Assembly: GCA_033961575.1 (NCBI GenBank)
Contig: CM066734.1
Coordinates: forward strand, 78,033,501-78,097,500
Direction of reading: 5' to 3'
Origin: Aselliscus stoliczkanus
Taxonomy: Eukaryota > Chordata > Mammalia > Chiroptera > Hipposideridae
DNA length: 64,000 nt
The notes beneath the pieces were generated by a model. The model did not search any database, had not been told where the DNA came from, and saw nothing but the letters and a program-made list of their open reading frames with translations. Shown here piece after piece: positions 22,916 to 35,119 of the stretch. Numbering within the stretch: the first letter of the stretch is position 1; each line of letters starts with the position of its first letter. A program made the translations under genes and the position numbers.

Positions 22916-25541
22916 AAGCTTTATAAAAATCTAACCATACACCAATTAATTTTTATATACAATAATCTGACTTTTAGGCTAAATCTAAGTAGTTATTTCT
23001 TCTTCTTGGTGATTTTGGAGCAGACATTTCCCAACAGTGTTCTTCTAATATTGGTTTCCTACAAAATACATTTGAAATTTCTTAACACTACAGTTCCTTT
23101 CATCTTTGTATTATAATTCTTACCTTTTCTTCCATTCAGTCATAGTTTAGCAAAAGAATTAGAGTTGTTCATGCAAAAAGGTTTGTAAATAATTATCACA
23201 TATTCATAAACTGCAGAATGCAAAAAGTCACAAAGCTGATATAACTTCTCCCCAGGATTAGAACAGGCTGCTTAAGTTACAGAGATTGTAAAAAACTATC
23301 ATCTAACATATTTTTGAGCTAACAAAGAGTAAATTAGAAATTCATAAAGCATATCAAAGGAGACCTAAGATTTCCATAGATATTAATTAGTAAAGGTAGC
23401 ACTTAAAATCATGATTTTTTAATAAATCAACTCAGGAATTGTAAGAGTAAACATTTGAGCAAATTTTTACAATCTTATAATCTTGTTAAAGCCTAATGCA
23501 GGGTTTTTTTAAAAATTATCTTAAAGCAACCTGAGCTATTATAGTTCTAAAAATGTCACAAGTAAAGGAAGACAGAAGGAAATTTATGAATTGGTTTATA
23601 TGGCCGTGTGAGTTTAGAGGAACAGGAAATTTGAGAGAGATAGTGTTTTCTTATTCCCCTACTACCACAGCCATTTGCAATATATTAACCATATAGATAG
23701 TAAGCTCAGGGTCAGGTGTAAAGTACAATCATAACCATTGTGACAAATTGAAGATATGTAATGTATCATTGAGAGTATTTTTCATACAATGTGCTTCTTT
23801 ATTATTTTATCTTATTGAGTCCAGAAACATTTTGACATTGCCCTCTCCATCTTGTTTTCCCATAAGGTATAATGTTTCTTACCTTTAATACTCTTACTTA
23901 TAGATTGACAAGGACCTCACCTTAGCATTTGGGTGACTGTAATGAAACATATGAATTTGAGAGAACTTGAATATAATGTTGTTTTTTCCACATTAGTAGT
24001 AGGAAAATTTTGTATCTATGGAATATGTCAGCCAATGAATAATTAGAAAGTTCATTTTCATCATCTGTGCTAGATAGATGGTAATTTGCATCCTGTCAAA
24101 TTTTCATAAGGCAGTTATTATTAAACTATTATAATTCTGTAAAATAGGGTAAAACTGTGGAAGCAATTAGTGAGTAATTGTATGCCTTATATGTGCCTAA
24201 CTCAACATTATTCTGAATAAAACTGAAAAAAATAACATTAATGTGGGTTTTTAGTGGAAATATATTGTTATTATTTGATGACATAACTTTAGGCAAATTA
24301 TTTGGCAAGCATCTATGAAAATCAAAAGTAAAATATAATTTTGTCACTTTAAAATATAATTTTATTATTTTAAAATTTCAGAGACAACTCTTTGGCTATT
24401 ATATTTTATTTTATACTGTAAATATCATAATATTATTGGCCTGTAAATTTATAAAATATAAGAAACTGTTGGCCAAATAGGAGATGGCTTCTTATGGGAG
24501 GTGCTGGTAGGATGGGATCTCAGAAGAGGCAGTACAGACAGCAGTTCTCAGAATTCACTCTTATTTCTACTTTATTTACTAAACCATATGAGGCATATTA
24601 AATTTTGAAGACTTGATAATGAACATCCTTCTCCTTTAAGTTTATTTTGGAAGAAAAGGAAAATAACAACTTTTTCTGTTCTCCTGAAACTAACTCTTAC
24701 TAGTATTTGAAATTTAGTGTTCCTACTTCATAGTTTGATTATTATAATAGGCTAAACAATGTGTAGTTACTATGTTATATGTTAAAATGGTAATGTCAGC
24801 AAGTTTATCTTCTTCAGTCTAATATTTTTGATGTTTTTCTTTTGAGTTCTGAATATTTGCATGAATGTAGTGTTTATATGCAATAAAAGTTTTTAATGCC
24901 ATCTATAATTAACAAATAGAACTTTAGGCAGAAAAATTGTCCTAGTTCCCTTTCAAATGATAAATCAAATTTTATTTTCAAAGACACTATGTCCTCTAGC
25001 CAACTAATAAATTATAAGGTTATTTGGTATTAAACAAATTCTTTCTCAGTGTCCCTAACTAATAATGTGAACAGTAACTCTTGATTTCAGATTACATAAT
25101 TTTAAAAATAATTAATAATCGTCTTTTGTCTTTGGTAATTTGTTATATAATATTTTTGATGTCAACTTATCAGAAAATAAATTTAGTTTATAAGTGAAAT
25201 TCAAGTTCATTAACAGATTTCTTTTCATTGCTATTTAGTGTTGAGAATTAAAAAATGTTTTCCAATATGATTAAGATTTATGGAGCATGATCATAATTTT
25301 CATATAGTTACATTAGTTTCATATTTTATCATTTTGCAAACATAAAAACAATCTGCAATAGAAGAGATATTAACGTTTTTTAAAAAGAATATTCGTTAAA
25401 TGTCCCAAATAGAATTATACACATATATGTGTGTGTGTGTGTATATATATATAACTGTAATGTTTTTAAATATTACAATAATGCAAAAGGATGTTTCCAT
25501 CATTTATGTTACATGGTCATTAAAGAAAAGGGGTATAACAT
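22916..25541. other. No gene; AT-rich, nothing recognised
   Basis: 2.6 kb of low-GC sequence with a small TG/TA repeat at 25424-25453. No repeat family or coding signal was recognised. Confidence 0.45.
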
Positions 25542-26164
25542 TGTCACGTCCAGCACGACACAGCAATGGGAGTGGAGAAGGGACGGCGAAAGGTTAAGAA
25601 AGAGAGAGACACAAATAACAGCAAAATGCAGTTGGTGCCAGGGGAATTCAACCTCATGAACTGAGTCCTGAATCTGGCCTGATTGCTCTTTTTATTGTCT
25701 CACATATAAGAAAAGATCAATGTATCTTCCGCTGTCTGTGAGTCTCATACCAGAGAACATAGCTCAGGGCCAAATCACCCCTGCCTGCAGGCTGCCATTA
25801 TGGAAGGTCCCATGTTGTTATTGTCATGTACCTCCTAAGAGACAGAAACTTCCTCTGCTGGAACTTACTGATAAGAATGTACGGAGGACAGATATTATCA
25901 CATCAATAAGTCATTTCACATGCAGGCTGTCAGAACCTGAAAGTAGGGGTTTACGCCCTTTTTCTTCAACTCCGTGATTCCTCCTATGGCTCCCATGTGA
26001 CTGTGCCTGTCTTAGGTTGTTCCTCCCTTGAAGAATCTTACTCGTCATTGAATAACCATTGATCTTTTGGGGCCAAGTAGGGATGCATAGGGTAGGCATA
26101 ATATTGAAGTAATGACTTGTCTTTATGGAAAGGTGCATGGGGGCAGGCAGACTATCATGTGACA
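25542..26164 (-). mobile_element. Class II ERV solo LTR, antisense
   Basis: Same family as the LTRs at 57242, 59302 and 62005. It starts TGTCACGTCC and ends CATGTGACA, the reversed TG...CA. Shared landmarks are 'GTGGAGAAGGGACGGCGAAA', a reversed polyadenylation region, 'TCTGTGAGTCTCA', 'GGGGTTTACGCCC' and 'GGGGCCAAGTAGGGA'. The 6-mer TAACAT abuts the left end (25536-25541) and recurs at 26168-26173, three bases past the assumed right end. This probably reflects the 6-bp target duplication with a small boundary error. No internal sequence is adjacent, so it is a solo LTR. Confidence 0.85.
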
Positions 26165-26172
26165 GGATAACA

Positions 26173-26644
26173 TTATTTTAAAACTGAAAAAATTAAAGTG
26201 AACAAATGAACAAAAATGCATTTTATCTTTTTAGTGTAAAGCACAGAAATTAATATTCAAAGTGCAATCATCACTGTTAAAATTAAATTGACTTCATTGG
26301 TGGTATAGCAATTTAAATAGCACATTCAAAGTTCTCACAAATTAAGAATACAATCCCATATATGCTATAACCATTATCGGATTCTATACCACTAATTTTA
26401 TTCCCTCAAATTTGCTTTTAAAAATGAACTTAAGACTCTCATTTTTGACTTTATAATAAAGAAAAATATATTAGTAAAGTAATATAGTAAAAATAAATTA
26501 TGCCTGGTTGTGAAATGTTATGGACACACACAAACTGATGAATAAAGCCGTTGAAGTAGAAGTTGAATATTTTACAGTATAGTAAACTTATTTTTTTGTC
26601 TTCAGTATTTATCTTCATATTTTAATCTGATGGGAAAATCTCTA
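26173..26644. other. No gene; nothing recognised
   Basis: AT-rich spacer between an ERV LTR and a SINE. Confidence 0.45.
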
Positions 26645-26659
26645 AGAATTTAACTCATT

Positions 26660-26807
26660 TTATTTATTTTTTTAGCTGAGCCATCCTTCCACCTGTTGGC
26701 AGCTCAGCAGCAGCTCAACTTGGGCTGGGCGTCGAACTGCTGTTGCTCAGAGCTCAGCTTGCACTCTTGAGTGAGCTCTTAACCGACTGAGCTACTCTGC
26801 CTGCCCT
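26660..26807 (-). mobile_element. tRNA-derived SINE, family B
   Basis: Antisense copy of the second SINE family, called B below. The reversed order is T-rich tail, 'TAGCTGAGCCATCC', 'CCACCTGTTGGCAGCTCA', 'GCTGTTGCTCAGAGCTCAGC' and 'GAGCTCTTAACCGACTGAG', the last being box A. The head is diverged (GCCTGCCC). A perfect 15-bp duplication, AGAATTTAACTCATT, lies at 26645-26659 and 26808-26822. Confidence 0.94.
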
Positions 26808-26822
26808 AGAATTTAACTCATT

Positions 26823-29491
26823 CTAAAATAATTTCAATTAATATCTTTATTCCAATATTTTCTTTAGTAACTTGGACTTCAACTCATTCTCCATCTTCAT
26901 TTACCATTTCCTACATGAATTATTTCTCCCAATGAAAAGATTTTTTTCTGAATATGTTTACTGTATTTTAGCATAATATTTTATCTAACTACTGTTTCAT
27001 ACACAAATGCATCAATTCTGACCCAATATCCTTAAATGACACTTAATGTCACTTTAAAAAATTCTAATATATTTGCCTGCTAACAAAATGAAGGACAAAT
27101 GGGACACAGCTGAAAATAGGTTTTATCCTTACTCATTCATTTAGATAGTCATAGATTTAATTTTTATATTTGTACTTGAATCTTTATTATCTCTCAGAAC
27201 CAAGATTAGTTGGTATTGCTTTGGGGTTGGTGGTAGGGACAGGACACAAAGCCAAAAGATAAATTCCAATGCTCTGCTAGTATAAATGAGGTTAATGAGA
27301 TCGAAGTGTTTTAAATATTTTTTGCTATCATATCTGAGGTCAGGAGGATCATGACCCCAGTTACTCAGCATAAAATAAGGAAAGCTAAACAGAGTTTAAA
27401 TATAGAATTTGACTTGAGGCCATTGTGTAACTAATGAATGCGCTGGCACTTGATGACAGGAGGATCAGTACCATGGAAATGCACCATATCCAAAGCCGTG
27501 TTTCCCCCACATAATTGTCATTTTCCTGAAATATGTTCCTCCATGCAATGTTTTATATTTAGTCAACTCTATCAACCTTTTACTAATGGTTTCTAAGGTA
27601 TGAATCATTATTCCATAGGTTTTTGCCACTCTGAAGAGGTCTTTAGTTTACATCCAGAACTTTTTTTTAAACTTGTTTAAATGCTAAAGTGATCACTTGT
27701 CTGAAATCAAGTATATGAAAAACAAAAGGTGACAATATTGCCCATTAATTATATTTAAATTGGTTAGTCTTAGTAATTATTTAAGAACACTAACCAAAAC
27801 AAAGTAAATATAATTGACTAACTTTATATCAACCATGAAAGACAATTTTTTCCAATACTGTCAAGAACATTCTAAGAGTATCAATTGTTCTTGAATGTCA
27901 TTTGAAAAAACTAATTGCGTATTGAAAAATACTCAAAAAATAATATAAATATTAATCATTAACTGATCAGAAAATATATTCTTGATTTCTGTCACCAGTT
28001 ATTTTAGTAAAAATAATAGTTTTTACCAATAAAATAACTATTACCATATCTGCAGCAATAATGGAAGGATAACATTAATCATAAAGTATCCATGTTATGT
28101 ATATGATGGTAGCTATTAAAATGATGATTTAGTATATTGTAGTGACATAACTTTGTTACTTATATTACTTAAATAAAGTAAGCATATAACATCTATGCAT
28201 TCAGGTACATGCATACATAAACTAAAACATTCATACTTTAGTATTGAAAAAATAGAAAGAAATTTTAAACATCATTTTTAATTTTCTGAATAATGAAGTT
28301 ATGTTTTCTATTAATTTTCAATAACAAGAATCCTCTTTAATTTAAGCAGAGTGTTATTTAATTAGAGAAGTAGGCAGCTTACATTTATCAGAAGAGCTGC
28401 ATGAGTAGACTCTGTTCCTGAGGGAACAACAATGTGTTGTTTTTTCCAAGGGAACAGTGGTGTATTCCATTATTTCAAAGCTGAGTAATCAGGAAACCAT
28501 GCCAAAAGTACTGGCTCTAAGACCACACTACTTTTTCCACAGTCCCCACAGCCAAACTGTTTGACCCATCTGTGACATCCACAAAGCTAGCTAAAAAACT
28601 CTTCCGAACTCAGTTGCAGCTCAGCTTCTGCATGTCTTATAACAGCTGCAGGGGCTTACCCCAAAATATCCATATCTGCCTTCATAATCCGGTCCACATG
28701 CAGCTATTTGGCAGAAGGTATGTTCCATGCAAGATCTATTTGGAAGTTTTGGAAGCCCAGTCTTTAGCATTCCAGTCTCTTATGCATAATACAGAACATG
28801 AGAGTGAGCCATTCTGCAATATTAACACACAGATAGTGTTAAATTGCTTATTTCAGCTTTTGTGCTTTTACCCAATAGTCTGCAACAATTTAGTTTTAAA
28901 TCTCAATATTCAAGCATTGCCATAGACATTATCATTCACGTAGCACCTGTATTACACACATTAATGGAAATTCAAATTCCTGTCTCTAACACAGCAACCT
29001 TCTCTCAACATTTTTCTGTCATTTATAATTTATCCATATTTTTAAAAAAGAGTATGCTGAATTTAAACAGACTGTAAAGGTTAGGTGCTGTCAAGTCTGG
29101 TGCTGGTGGAGGGCGGTTGGAATTCTCATACACTGCTGATGGACGTATAAATTGATATGACCACTTTGGAAATTGTTTGATAGTATCTACTGACATTGAA
29201 TATACACATACCCTAATATCCAGAAGTTCATATATACCCTCAAAATGCATCAATATTTTCTTCAAAAACATGAAAATAATAGTAATAAAAATTATGAAAA
29301 CTGGAAAAAAACAGATATGACAAAAACCTTAATCTTGTGTTTGATTCTTTGAATGTTAAAAATATCTTGAGCTTAATAATCAAAGACTATTTTCAGCTAT
29401 TATTTTATGGTTCAATATATTCTAGATTTTGTCAAAGGGGAGCTTAATTTAGCTCTTGCTTAGCTTTTACTAATTACACATACACTACTAT
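26823..29491. other. No gene; nothing firmly recognised
   Basis: Mostly AT-rich. 28480-29070 is less AT-rich and holds a 117-codon open frame (28572-28925) that resembles no family I know. With no promoter, splice or neighbour context I treat it as chance or as part of an old unclassified repeat. Confidence 0.4.
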
Positions 29492-29606
29492 ATTTTTTTT
29501 TTTTGAGAGCAGTGTCATTGGCCCTCATATGTGAGACCGAACCGGGGCCGCTGGCTTCCCAAACCAGCGCTTAACTGCGCCACTTAACCATGCCACCCGG
29601 CCTACC
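29492..29606 (-). mobile_element. tRNA-derived SINE, family A, diverged
   Basis: Antisense copy with T-run, 'GAGAGCAGTGTCATTGGCCCTC' body and 'GGCCGCTGGCTTCCCAAACCAGC'. The head is disturbed by a short internal duplication (GCGCCACTTAACCATGCCACCCGG). No clear target duplication, so it is older than most family A copies here. Confidence 0.88.
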
Positions 29607-29896
29607 CTACCTACTCTATTTTATGTATCATGTTTTAAACAGTTGAGGTATTAGTATTTTTCTCCATCTGTCTGGCCTTAATTTATAATGTTTATTCTCA
29701 GATGAAATGGAACAGAAATGCTAATTTTTTTTTAATTGAAGTAATCCTATATTTGGTGCTTAGCAGTTCTACCCTTGCAGTGTTTAGAAATAATACTGCT
29801 ATTAGTATTATTACTAGTACACAGTACTACATTTTTTAAATTAAAAACCACAACATGAGATGTGCTAAGCACTTAAAATGCCTTAGCCCTCAAAAG

Positions 29897-29899
<3 letters not shown>

Positions 29900-29949
<50 letters not shown>
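29900..29949 (+). repeat. (TA)n microsatellite
   Basis: About 25 uninterrupted TA units. Confidence 0.98.
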
Positions 29950-29953
<4 letters not shown>

Positions 29954-30096
29954 TATAGGTTGTTAATATCCTTTTCTTTATGAGAAAATGGATCCATAGT
30001 AAAGAAAAAATACCTTGGACAAAGTCAGAACTTGGTAAATAGCAGGATTTGATTTTCATCAATCAGATATTTCATCAAACTTTTTTGGTCCCATAT

Positions 30097-30618
30097 TGGT
30101 TATCTGTTGCTGTGTAACAAATTGCACGAACTGGGTAGCTTAAAACAGCAAAACGTCTTTATTATCTCATAGTTCTGTGGGTCAGCAGTGGCAAAGTTTA
30201 GCTGGGTATTCTGCTAAGAACCTCACATGGCAGCAGTCTAGGTATCTGCTGGGATCCATTCTTACCTGGAAGCTCGACTAAAGTAAAGTCCACCTCCGTT
30301 CACTTGGAGTGTTGGTGGAATACATTTCCTTGTATCTGTAGGACTGAGGGTTCTAGTTTCTTGCTGGTTGCTGACAGAAAGCTGCCCTTAAGTCCTTGCC
30401 AGGTGGCTCATAAAACAGTTACTTACAGCTTCCAGAGAAGCTAAAGAATCTCTAAAGTAGTCAGCTAGAATATGAATCCCCACATAATGTAACATAACCA
30501 CAGGAGTTCTGGTTCACCAATTTGTATTTTATTCATTAGAAGCAAGTCATAGGTCATACCCACACCCAAGGGCTGGGAAGTAGAGGGGTGTGGGTAACTC
30601 TGGAGTCGGTCTGCCACA
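30097..30618 (-). mobile_element. ERVL-MaLR-type 3' LTR
   Basis: 522-bp LTR of an antisense provirus. Read on the minus strand it runs from TGTGGCAGACCGACTCC (at 30618) to ...CAGCAACAGATAACCA (at 30097), giving TG...CA ends. On the plus strand it shows 'TATCTGTTGCTGTGTAACAAA' and 'ATTATCTCATAGTTCTGTGGG', typical of MaLR-like LTRs. It pairs with the LTR at 32018-32611: both share the 'ATTAGAAGCAAGTCA' block. Confidence 0.75.
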
Positions 30619-32017
30619 GTTGACCCCCAAGCTCCCAATAATTCTTGCCCCTCCAAATGAAAAATACATTCACCAATCCATATCCCAAATCTCCCAAAGT
30701 CTCATAATAACTTAATTACTGCATCTGCTCAAAGTACAGGATCTAAATTAAGTCTGTATTTGGATGGGATCCCTTAGGTGTAGTTCCTTGATTCACTGAC
30801 TTGTAAAACTAAAGACTGGTTATCTCCCACATCCCCACACATGCCACATACAACAGTGGGACAGACATAGGATAACAGCTATAAACATTCTTGTCAATAA
30901 ATGGAAGGTAGAAAGGAGTCAGTGGTCTATAGCAGTTTTGAAATAAGCTGGGCAAATGTTGGCTTCTTCCTTGATTAGGCTTCAATACCTTGGAAGAATT
31001 GTCCCTGATTCTCAGCTCTTTCTCTGAGTTTTTGGTTTTGTCCTCCAAGTCATTTTCCTTTTCTTGTGGGAGGTAGCACAAGTTTTCTCAGCCTGCTTCT
31101 TCCCAACAGGCTTCTGGGACTCTGGCAGCCTCCTTTCTGTTAAACTTTCTACTTCTCTCAGTTAATTCTGGCAGGGCTTTTGAAGAAACAAATTTCTCAA
31201 AAAAACTTTCTATACCTTTAGTAGATTTCACTGGGGTTCACTCTACCAACCACTCTGACAGATCTTTTTAAAATAAGTCATTTACTGCGAGAGAATCCTG
31301 GTGAGATGGCTGAGGGAAAACACGTATAAGCTTCCTAGAGTCCTATGGTTTGTTTAGAAAACGTGTGAGGCACAAGATGAAGATTCCTTAATCTTTTCTA
31401 AGGACATTTTGCATAGCTGAATACTGTGATCTTTTGAACTTTTTGAAGTTTTAGCAAAAGGTTGTACAGTCAATCATTGTTTGTTTATTCTCTAGATTAC
31501 ACTTTTTATACAGTGCTTAGAAACTATTTTTCAATTTTAGCATCCTTTGTTACCTGTAGATATTGAGAATTTTCAAAATAATTGAGTCCTGTTCTTTGTT
31601 TAACAGTTGATCTCTCAATTCATCTGTCTCCCCCAGCATTTTATAATAACCAGTGAGAAGAAACCATTAGGCATTCAGTATTTCACTATGAAACCTCCTT
31701 AGCTATATATCCAGGTTCATCACTTAAATGTACTATCTATATGTCTCATCAGATAATATTACTAAACTGTCTGCTACCACATAACAAGGATCCTTTTTCC
31801 TTCAGTGTCCAATAACACATTTTTTATGTGCTTTTGAGCTCTCACTGTTAGCTTCTTTAAAGTCCAGATTCTGCTAATTGTCTATTCAAAACAATTTAGG
31901 TTTTCTCTATCATGCTCCTCAAAATTTCTCCAACCTCTACCCACTGCCTACTTCCAAAGCTACTCCTACATTTTTAGTATTTGTTACAGAAGTATCCCAC
32001 TTCCAGGTATCAAAATG
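30619..32017 (-). mobile_element. ERVL-MaLR-type provirus internal region
   Basis: 1.4 kb between two LTRs of one family. The part next to the 5' LTR ('CCCACTTCCAGGTATCAAAATG', 31995-32017) has the look of MaLR leaders, which follow the LTR with a GGTACC-like word. The 3' part near 30640 ('CTTGCCCCTCCAAATGAAAAATAC', 'CCCAAATCTCCCAAAGTCTCAT') also fits MaLR internal sequence. No open gag or pol frame remains. MaLRs are non-autonomous, so this is expected. Confidence 0.65.
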
Positions 32018-32611
32018 TGTATTAGTTGTTTATTGCTCCTTAATAAATTGCCACAAAATTAGTGGTTTAAACAGTGTACATTTATTATCTCACATCTTTT
32101 AAGTGTCAAAAGTTTGAGCTCTACTTATCTGGGTCCTCTGTGTAAGGCCTCATAAAGCTACTACCAAGGTGTCAGTTGGGATGTGTTCTCATCTGGAAAC
32201 TCAGATGGGGAAGAATCCACTTCCAAGCTCTCTCTGATAGTTGGCCAAGCTTATTTCCTTATTTCTTTATGACTGAGATCCAATCTTCTTTCCAAGTGTG
32301 GCTAGAGTTCTATTTCAGCTCCTAGAGGCTGCGCTCAGATTCTTGCCAAACGGACCACCAAATATGACCATTTATTTACTCAAAGCCAACTAGGGAGAAA
32401 GATTCTCTAGAGTCTGTCTGCTAAGACTATGGAGTCTTATATAATGAAACAAAATTATGGAAGTGACATCTTACATCCTATCATCACTGTCATATTCTAT
32501 TGATTAGAAGCAAGTCACAGGTCCCACTCACACAGAGCAGGGCATCATACATGGGTATGAACAGTAGGAGACAGGATCATGATAGTGACACCCTAGAGCC
32601 TGTCCTCCACA
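32018..32611 (-). mobile_element. ERVL-MaLR-type 5' LTR
   Basis: 594-bp LTR, antisense. The minus strand begins TGTGGAGGACAGGCTC at 32611 and ends near 32018 with ...AAACAACTAATACA. It has the same block order as the LTR at 30097-30618 but is longer and strongly diverged from it, as expected for an ancient provirus. Confidence 0.75.
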
Positions 32612-32858
32612 AATCAAAATCCCATTTTCTTATATATTCCTCAATTAGGCTTAATAATTTTATAAATTTAATTTTTTAATCTGTAAAATTTATCCTTCAA
32701 AATGCTTTGATGACCATTGTCCCCATTATCAAAAGAGACACACGTAATGATAATGATGAAGTTTCTAAAAATTTAAAACCCTCTCCATTAAAACTATTAT
32801 ATAGTGGTACTGAGAATGACCATAGCTCACTCAGGTTGAAAAGAAAAAAAAGAAAAAA

Positions 32859-32935
32859 AATATATATATATATAAAATATATATATGTATATATACATAT
32901 ATATACATATAATTACATATATATGTAATTATCTC
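32859..32935. repeat. TA-rich low-complexity tract with a 24-bp palindrome
   Basis: Alternating TA/TATG sequence. Positions 32909-32932 form a perfect 24-bp palindrome with half-site ATAATTACATAT. Cruciform-prone. No function is inferred. Confidence 0.9.
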
Positions 32936-33031
32936 TAAATGTATATGTTATATTTACTTAATACATTTATATGATTACTACTTTAATAGTATATCTATAT
33001 ATTAATGTAACTTAAAAATAACAGGCAGTTA

Positions 33032-33070
33032 CCAACAGGTGGCAGGATGGCTCAGCTAAAAAAAATTTAA
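33032..33070 (+). mobile_element. 5'-truncated SINE family B tail (39 bp)
   Basis: Only the last 27 bases of family B (CCAACAGGTGGCAGGATGGC...) plus an A-rich tail are present. A perfect 18-bp duplication, AAAAATAACAGGCAGTTA, lies at 33014-33031 and 33071-33088. The duplication shows this is a real, truncated insertion and not a later deletion. Confidence 0.95.
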
Positions 33071-33251
33071 AAAAATAACAGGCAGTTAAAAATATATTAA
33101 AAGGAAAACATCTCCTAAATTTCACAAAGTTGGAACCTATAGTAAAACATTCTAATTTTGTTGTTCAGCATAAAACACAATAGCAGGCCATTTAATACTC
33201 AATTATTGCTTTTAGCTTTGATGTTGATTCCACTAAATTTTTAGTTTTAAC

Positions 33252-33359
33252 TTTTTTTTTTTTTTAGGGCAATGTCACTGGCCCTCATATGTGGGACCCG
33301 AACCGGGGCCGCCGGCTTCCCAAACCAGCGCTTAACCACCTGCGCCACTCGGCCGACCC
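33252..33359 (-). mobile_element. tRNA-derived SINE, family A
   Basis: Antisense full-length copy: T-run, 'GGGCAATGTCACTGGCCCTC', 'GGCCGCCGGCTTCCC' and 'CGCCACTCGGCCGACCC'. It opens a cluster of three SINEs. The target duplication is not clear (possibly TAGTTT). Confidence 0.93.
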
Positions 33360-33403
33360 TAGTTTCTGGTTCATTACATTTTTTTTGTTTTGTTTTTGGT
33401 GTT

Positions 33404-33473
33404 TTTTATTTTTTTGAGGGCAGTGTCACTGACCCTCATAGGTGGGACCCGAACCAGGGCCGCTGGCTTCCCA
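33404..33473 (-). mobile_element. 5'-truncated SINE, family A
   Basis: Keeps the tail, body ('GAGGGCAGTGTCACTGACCCTC') and box B side, and stops at the anticodon-like stem (GGCTTCCCA). Box A and the head are missing. It is followed by TTCATTC, which resembles TTCATTAC before it at 33370, so a short duplication is likely. Confidence 0.88.
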
Positions 33474-33481
33474 ATTCATTC

Positions 33482-33641
33482 TTTTTTTTTTTTTTTTTTT
33501 TTTTTTTTTAGCTGAGCCATCCTGCCACCTGTTGGCAGCTCAACGGCAACTCAGTTCGGACTGGGCATTGAACCGCTGTTGCTCAGAGCTCAGCTCTCAC
33601 TACTGAGCGAGCTCTTAACCACTGAGCCACTCGGCCGGCCC
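33482..33641 (-). mobile_element. tRNA-derived SINE, family B
   Basis: Antisense copy with a 28-T run (33482-33509), 'AGCTGAGCCATCCTGCCACC', 'GTTGGCAGCTCAACGGCAAC', 'GCTGTTGCTCAGAGCTCAGC' and head 'GAGCCACTCGGCCGGCCC'. It abuts the truncated family A copy. Flank TCCACTACATTTTT (33642 on) resembles TTCATTACATTTTT (33370 on), so the pair may share one target. Confidence 0.93.
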
Positions 33642-33659
33642 TCCACTACATTTTTAGTA

Positions 33660-34715
33660 CATTTTAAAGATTAATTAATATAGATATGCAACTTTCAAGT
33701 AACTGATATATTTATTACTCAAAACTTAATATGTCTGTTCACAAAGGTAAAATTTAACTCATTGTACATATTTCATTTCTCTTTCTGAAATGTATTATTT
33801 TTAACTGAGTTTTTTAAATTGATCTAATTAGCCTAGCTTTTCTTTATTCTCACACTGTTATATTTTAATCATTATTGGATGAATTTTTTTGTTTTGTTTT
33901 TTAAATTCATTTTACCCTGAAGTAAAATCTTGCATGTAACAAGCCAGCAGCAGCATTCCAACCCCACTATCATAATTCTAGGAGCAAGGGAAAGATAAGA
34001 ACTTTCAAAAATATATAGCTCAATTGAGGAAGTAAATCTCAAAATAAAAACTGAAAATTCACAATGTGCCTTTCTTTTCATAAGGTCAGATAATTTTTGT
34101 ATAAAAATACCGGTTAATTTTTAAAATCAAATATAAAAATTTGGCATAAGCTAAAAAATAGTTAAAATTTTTTTTAGGACTCATCAGCATGTAGAGTTAA
34201 AAAGTCGTTATTTAGTATACAAGAGCTAGGGAAAATTTTTGATTTTTTTTTTTAAATAAAATTTATTTACGCAACTGAATTTTCTCTCACCATTGAATCA
34301 AAAAATACAATCCTAAGAGTTATCTTTCTATCAGTTGGTAAAACTTATCAAAATCTAATTATTTAAATTGCATAAAATAGTAAATGCATTGTTTTTTTTC
34401 CATTTTAACAGTAATTTCTGTTAATTGTACAATAATAAACAGAATATTTTATAGAATAAGATTTTAAAACTCATCTACAATCACCCCAAAATAAGTACTA
34501 TTGTTAATTGTTTATATAATTTCTTCCATTTCCCTATGAATATTCTGTATGTAATTTTAATGGCTGTAGTAGTATTGTCTAATAGAAATATAATGCATAC
34601 CACATATGTAACTTTTAATTTTCTAATACATTAAAAGATATACAAGGAGATGGGTGAAATACATTTCAATAATATATTTTATTTTACCCAATATGTCCAA
34701 AATATATAACATGTA
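33660..34715. other. No gene; AT-rich, nothing recognised
   Basis: No repeat or coding signal recognised. Confidence 0.45.
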
Positions 34716-35067
34716 TGATGGTTAGTTTTATGTTTCCTTAGCTGGGCCATGGTGCCCAGATTTTTAGTCATACATTATTCTGGATGCTTCTGTGAGGGTG
34801 TTTTTCGATGAGATTAATAGTTAATTCAGTGGGCTTTGAATAAAGCAGATTGCTGTCCACAATATGGGAATCACCCAGTCACTTTAAGGACCCAATAGAA
34901 TACATGGCTGATCTCTGAGCAAGAAGGAAATCTGCCAGCTGATGGCCTTTGGGCTTGAATCAAAATATAAGCTTTTCCCTGGATCTTAAGCCTGATGGCC
35001 AACACTGCAGATTTTGGACTTCCCAACCTTCATAATCATATTAGCCATATCTGTGAAATCTCTCTCT

Positions 35068-35119
<52 letters not shown>

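Noticed and set aside
28572..28925. 117-codon open frame with several Cys residues
   Set aside because: No recognisable domain, no similar neighbour, and no splice or promoter context that I can see. At this length a chance frame is likely.
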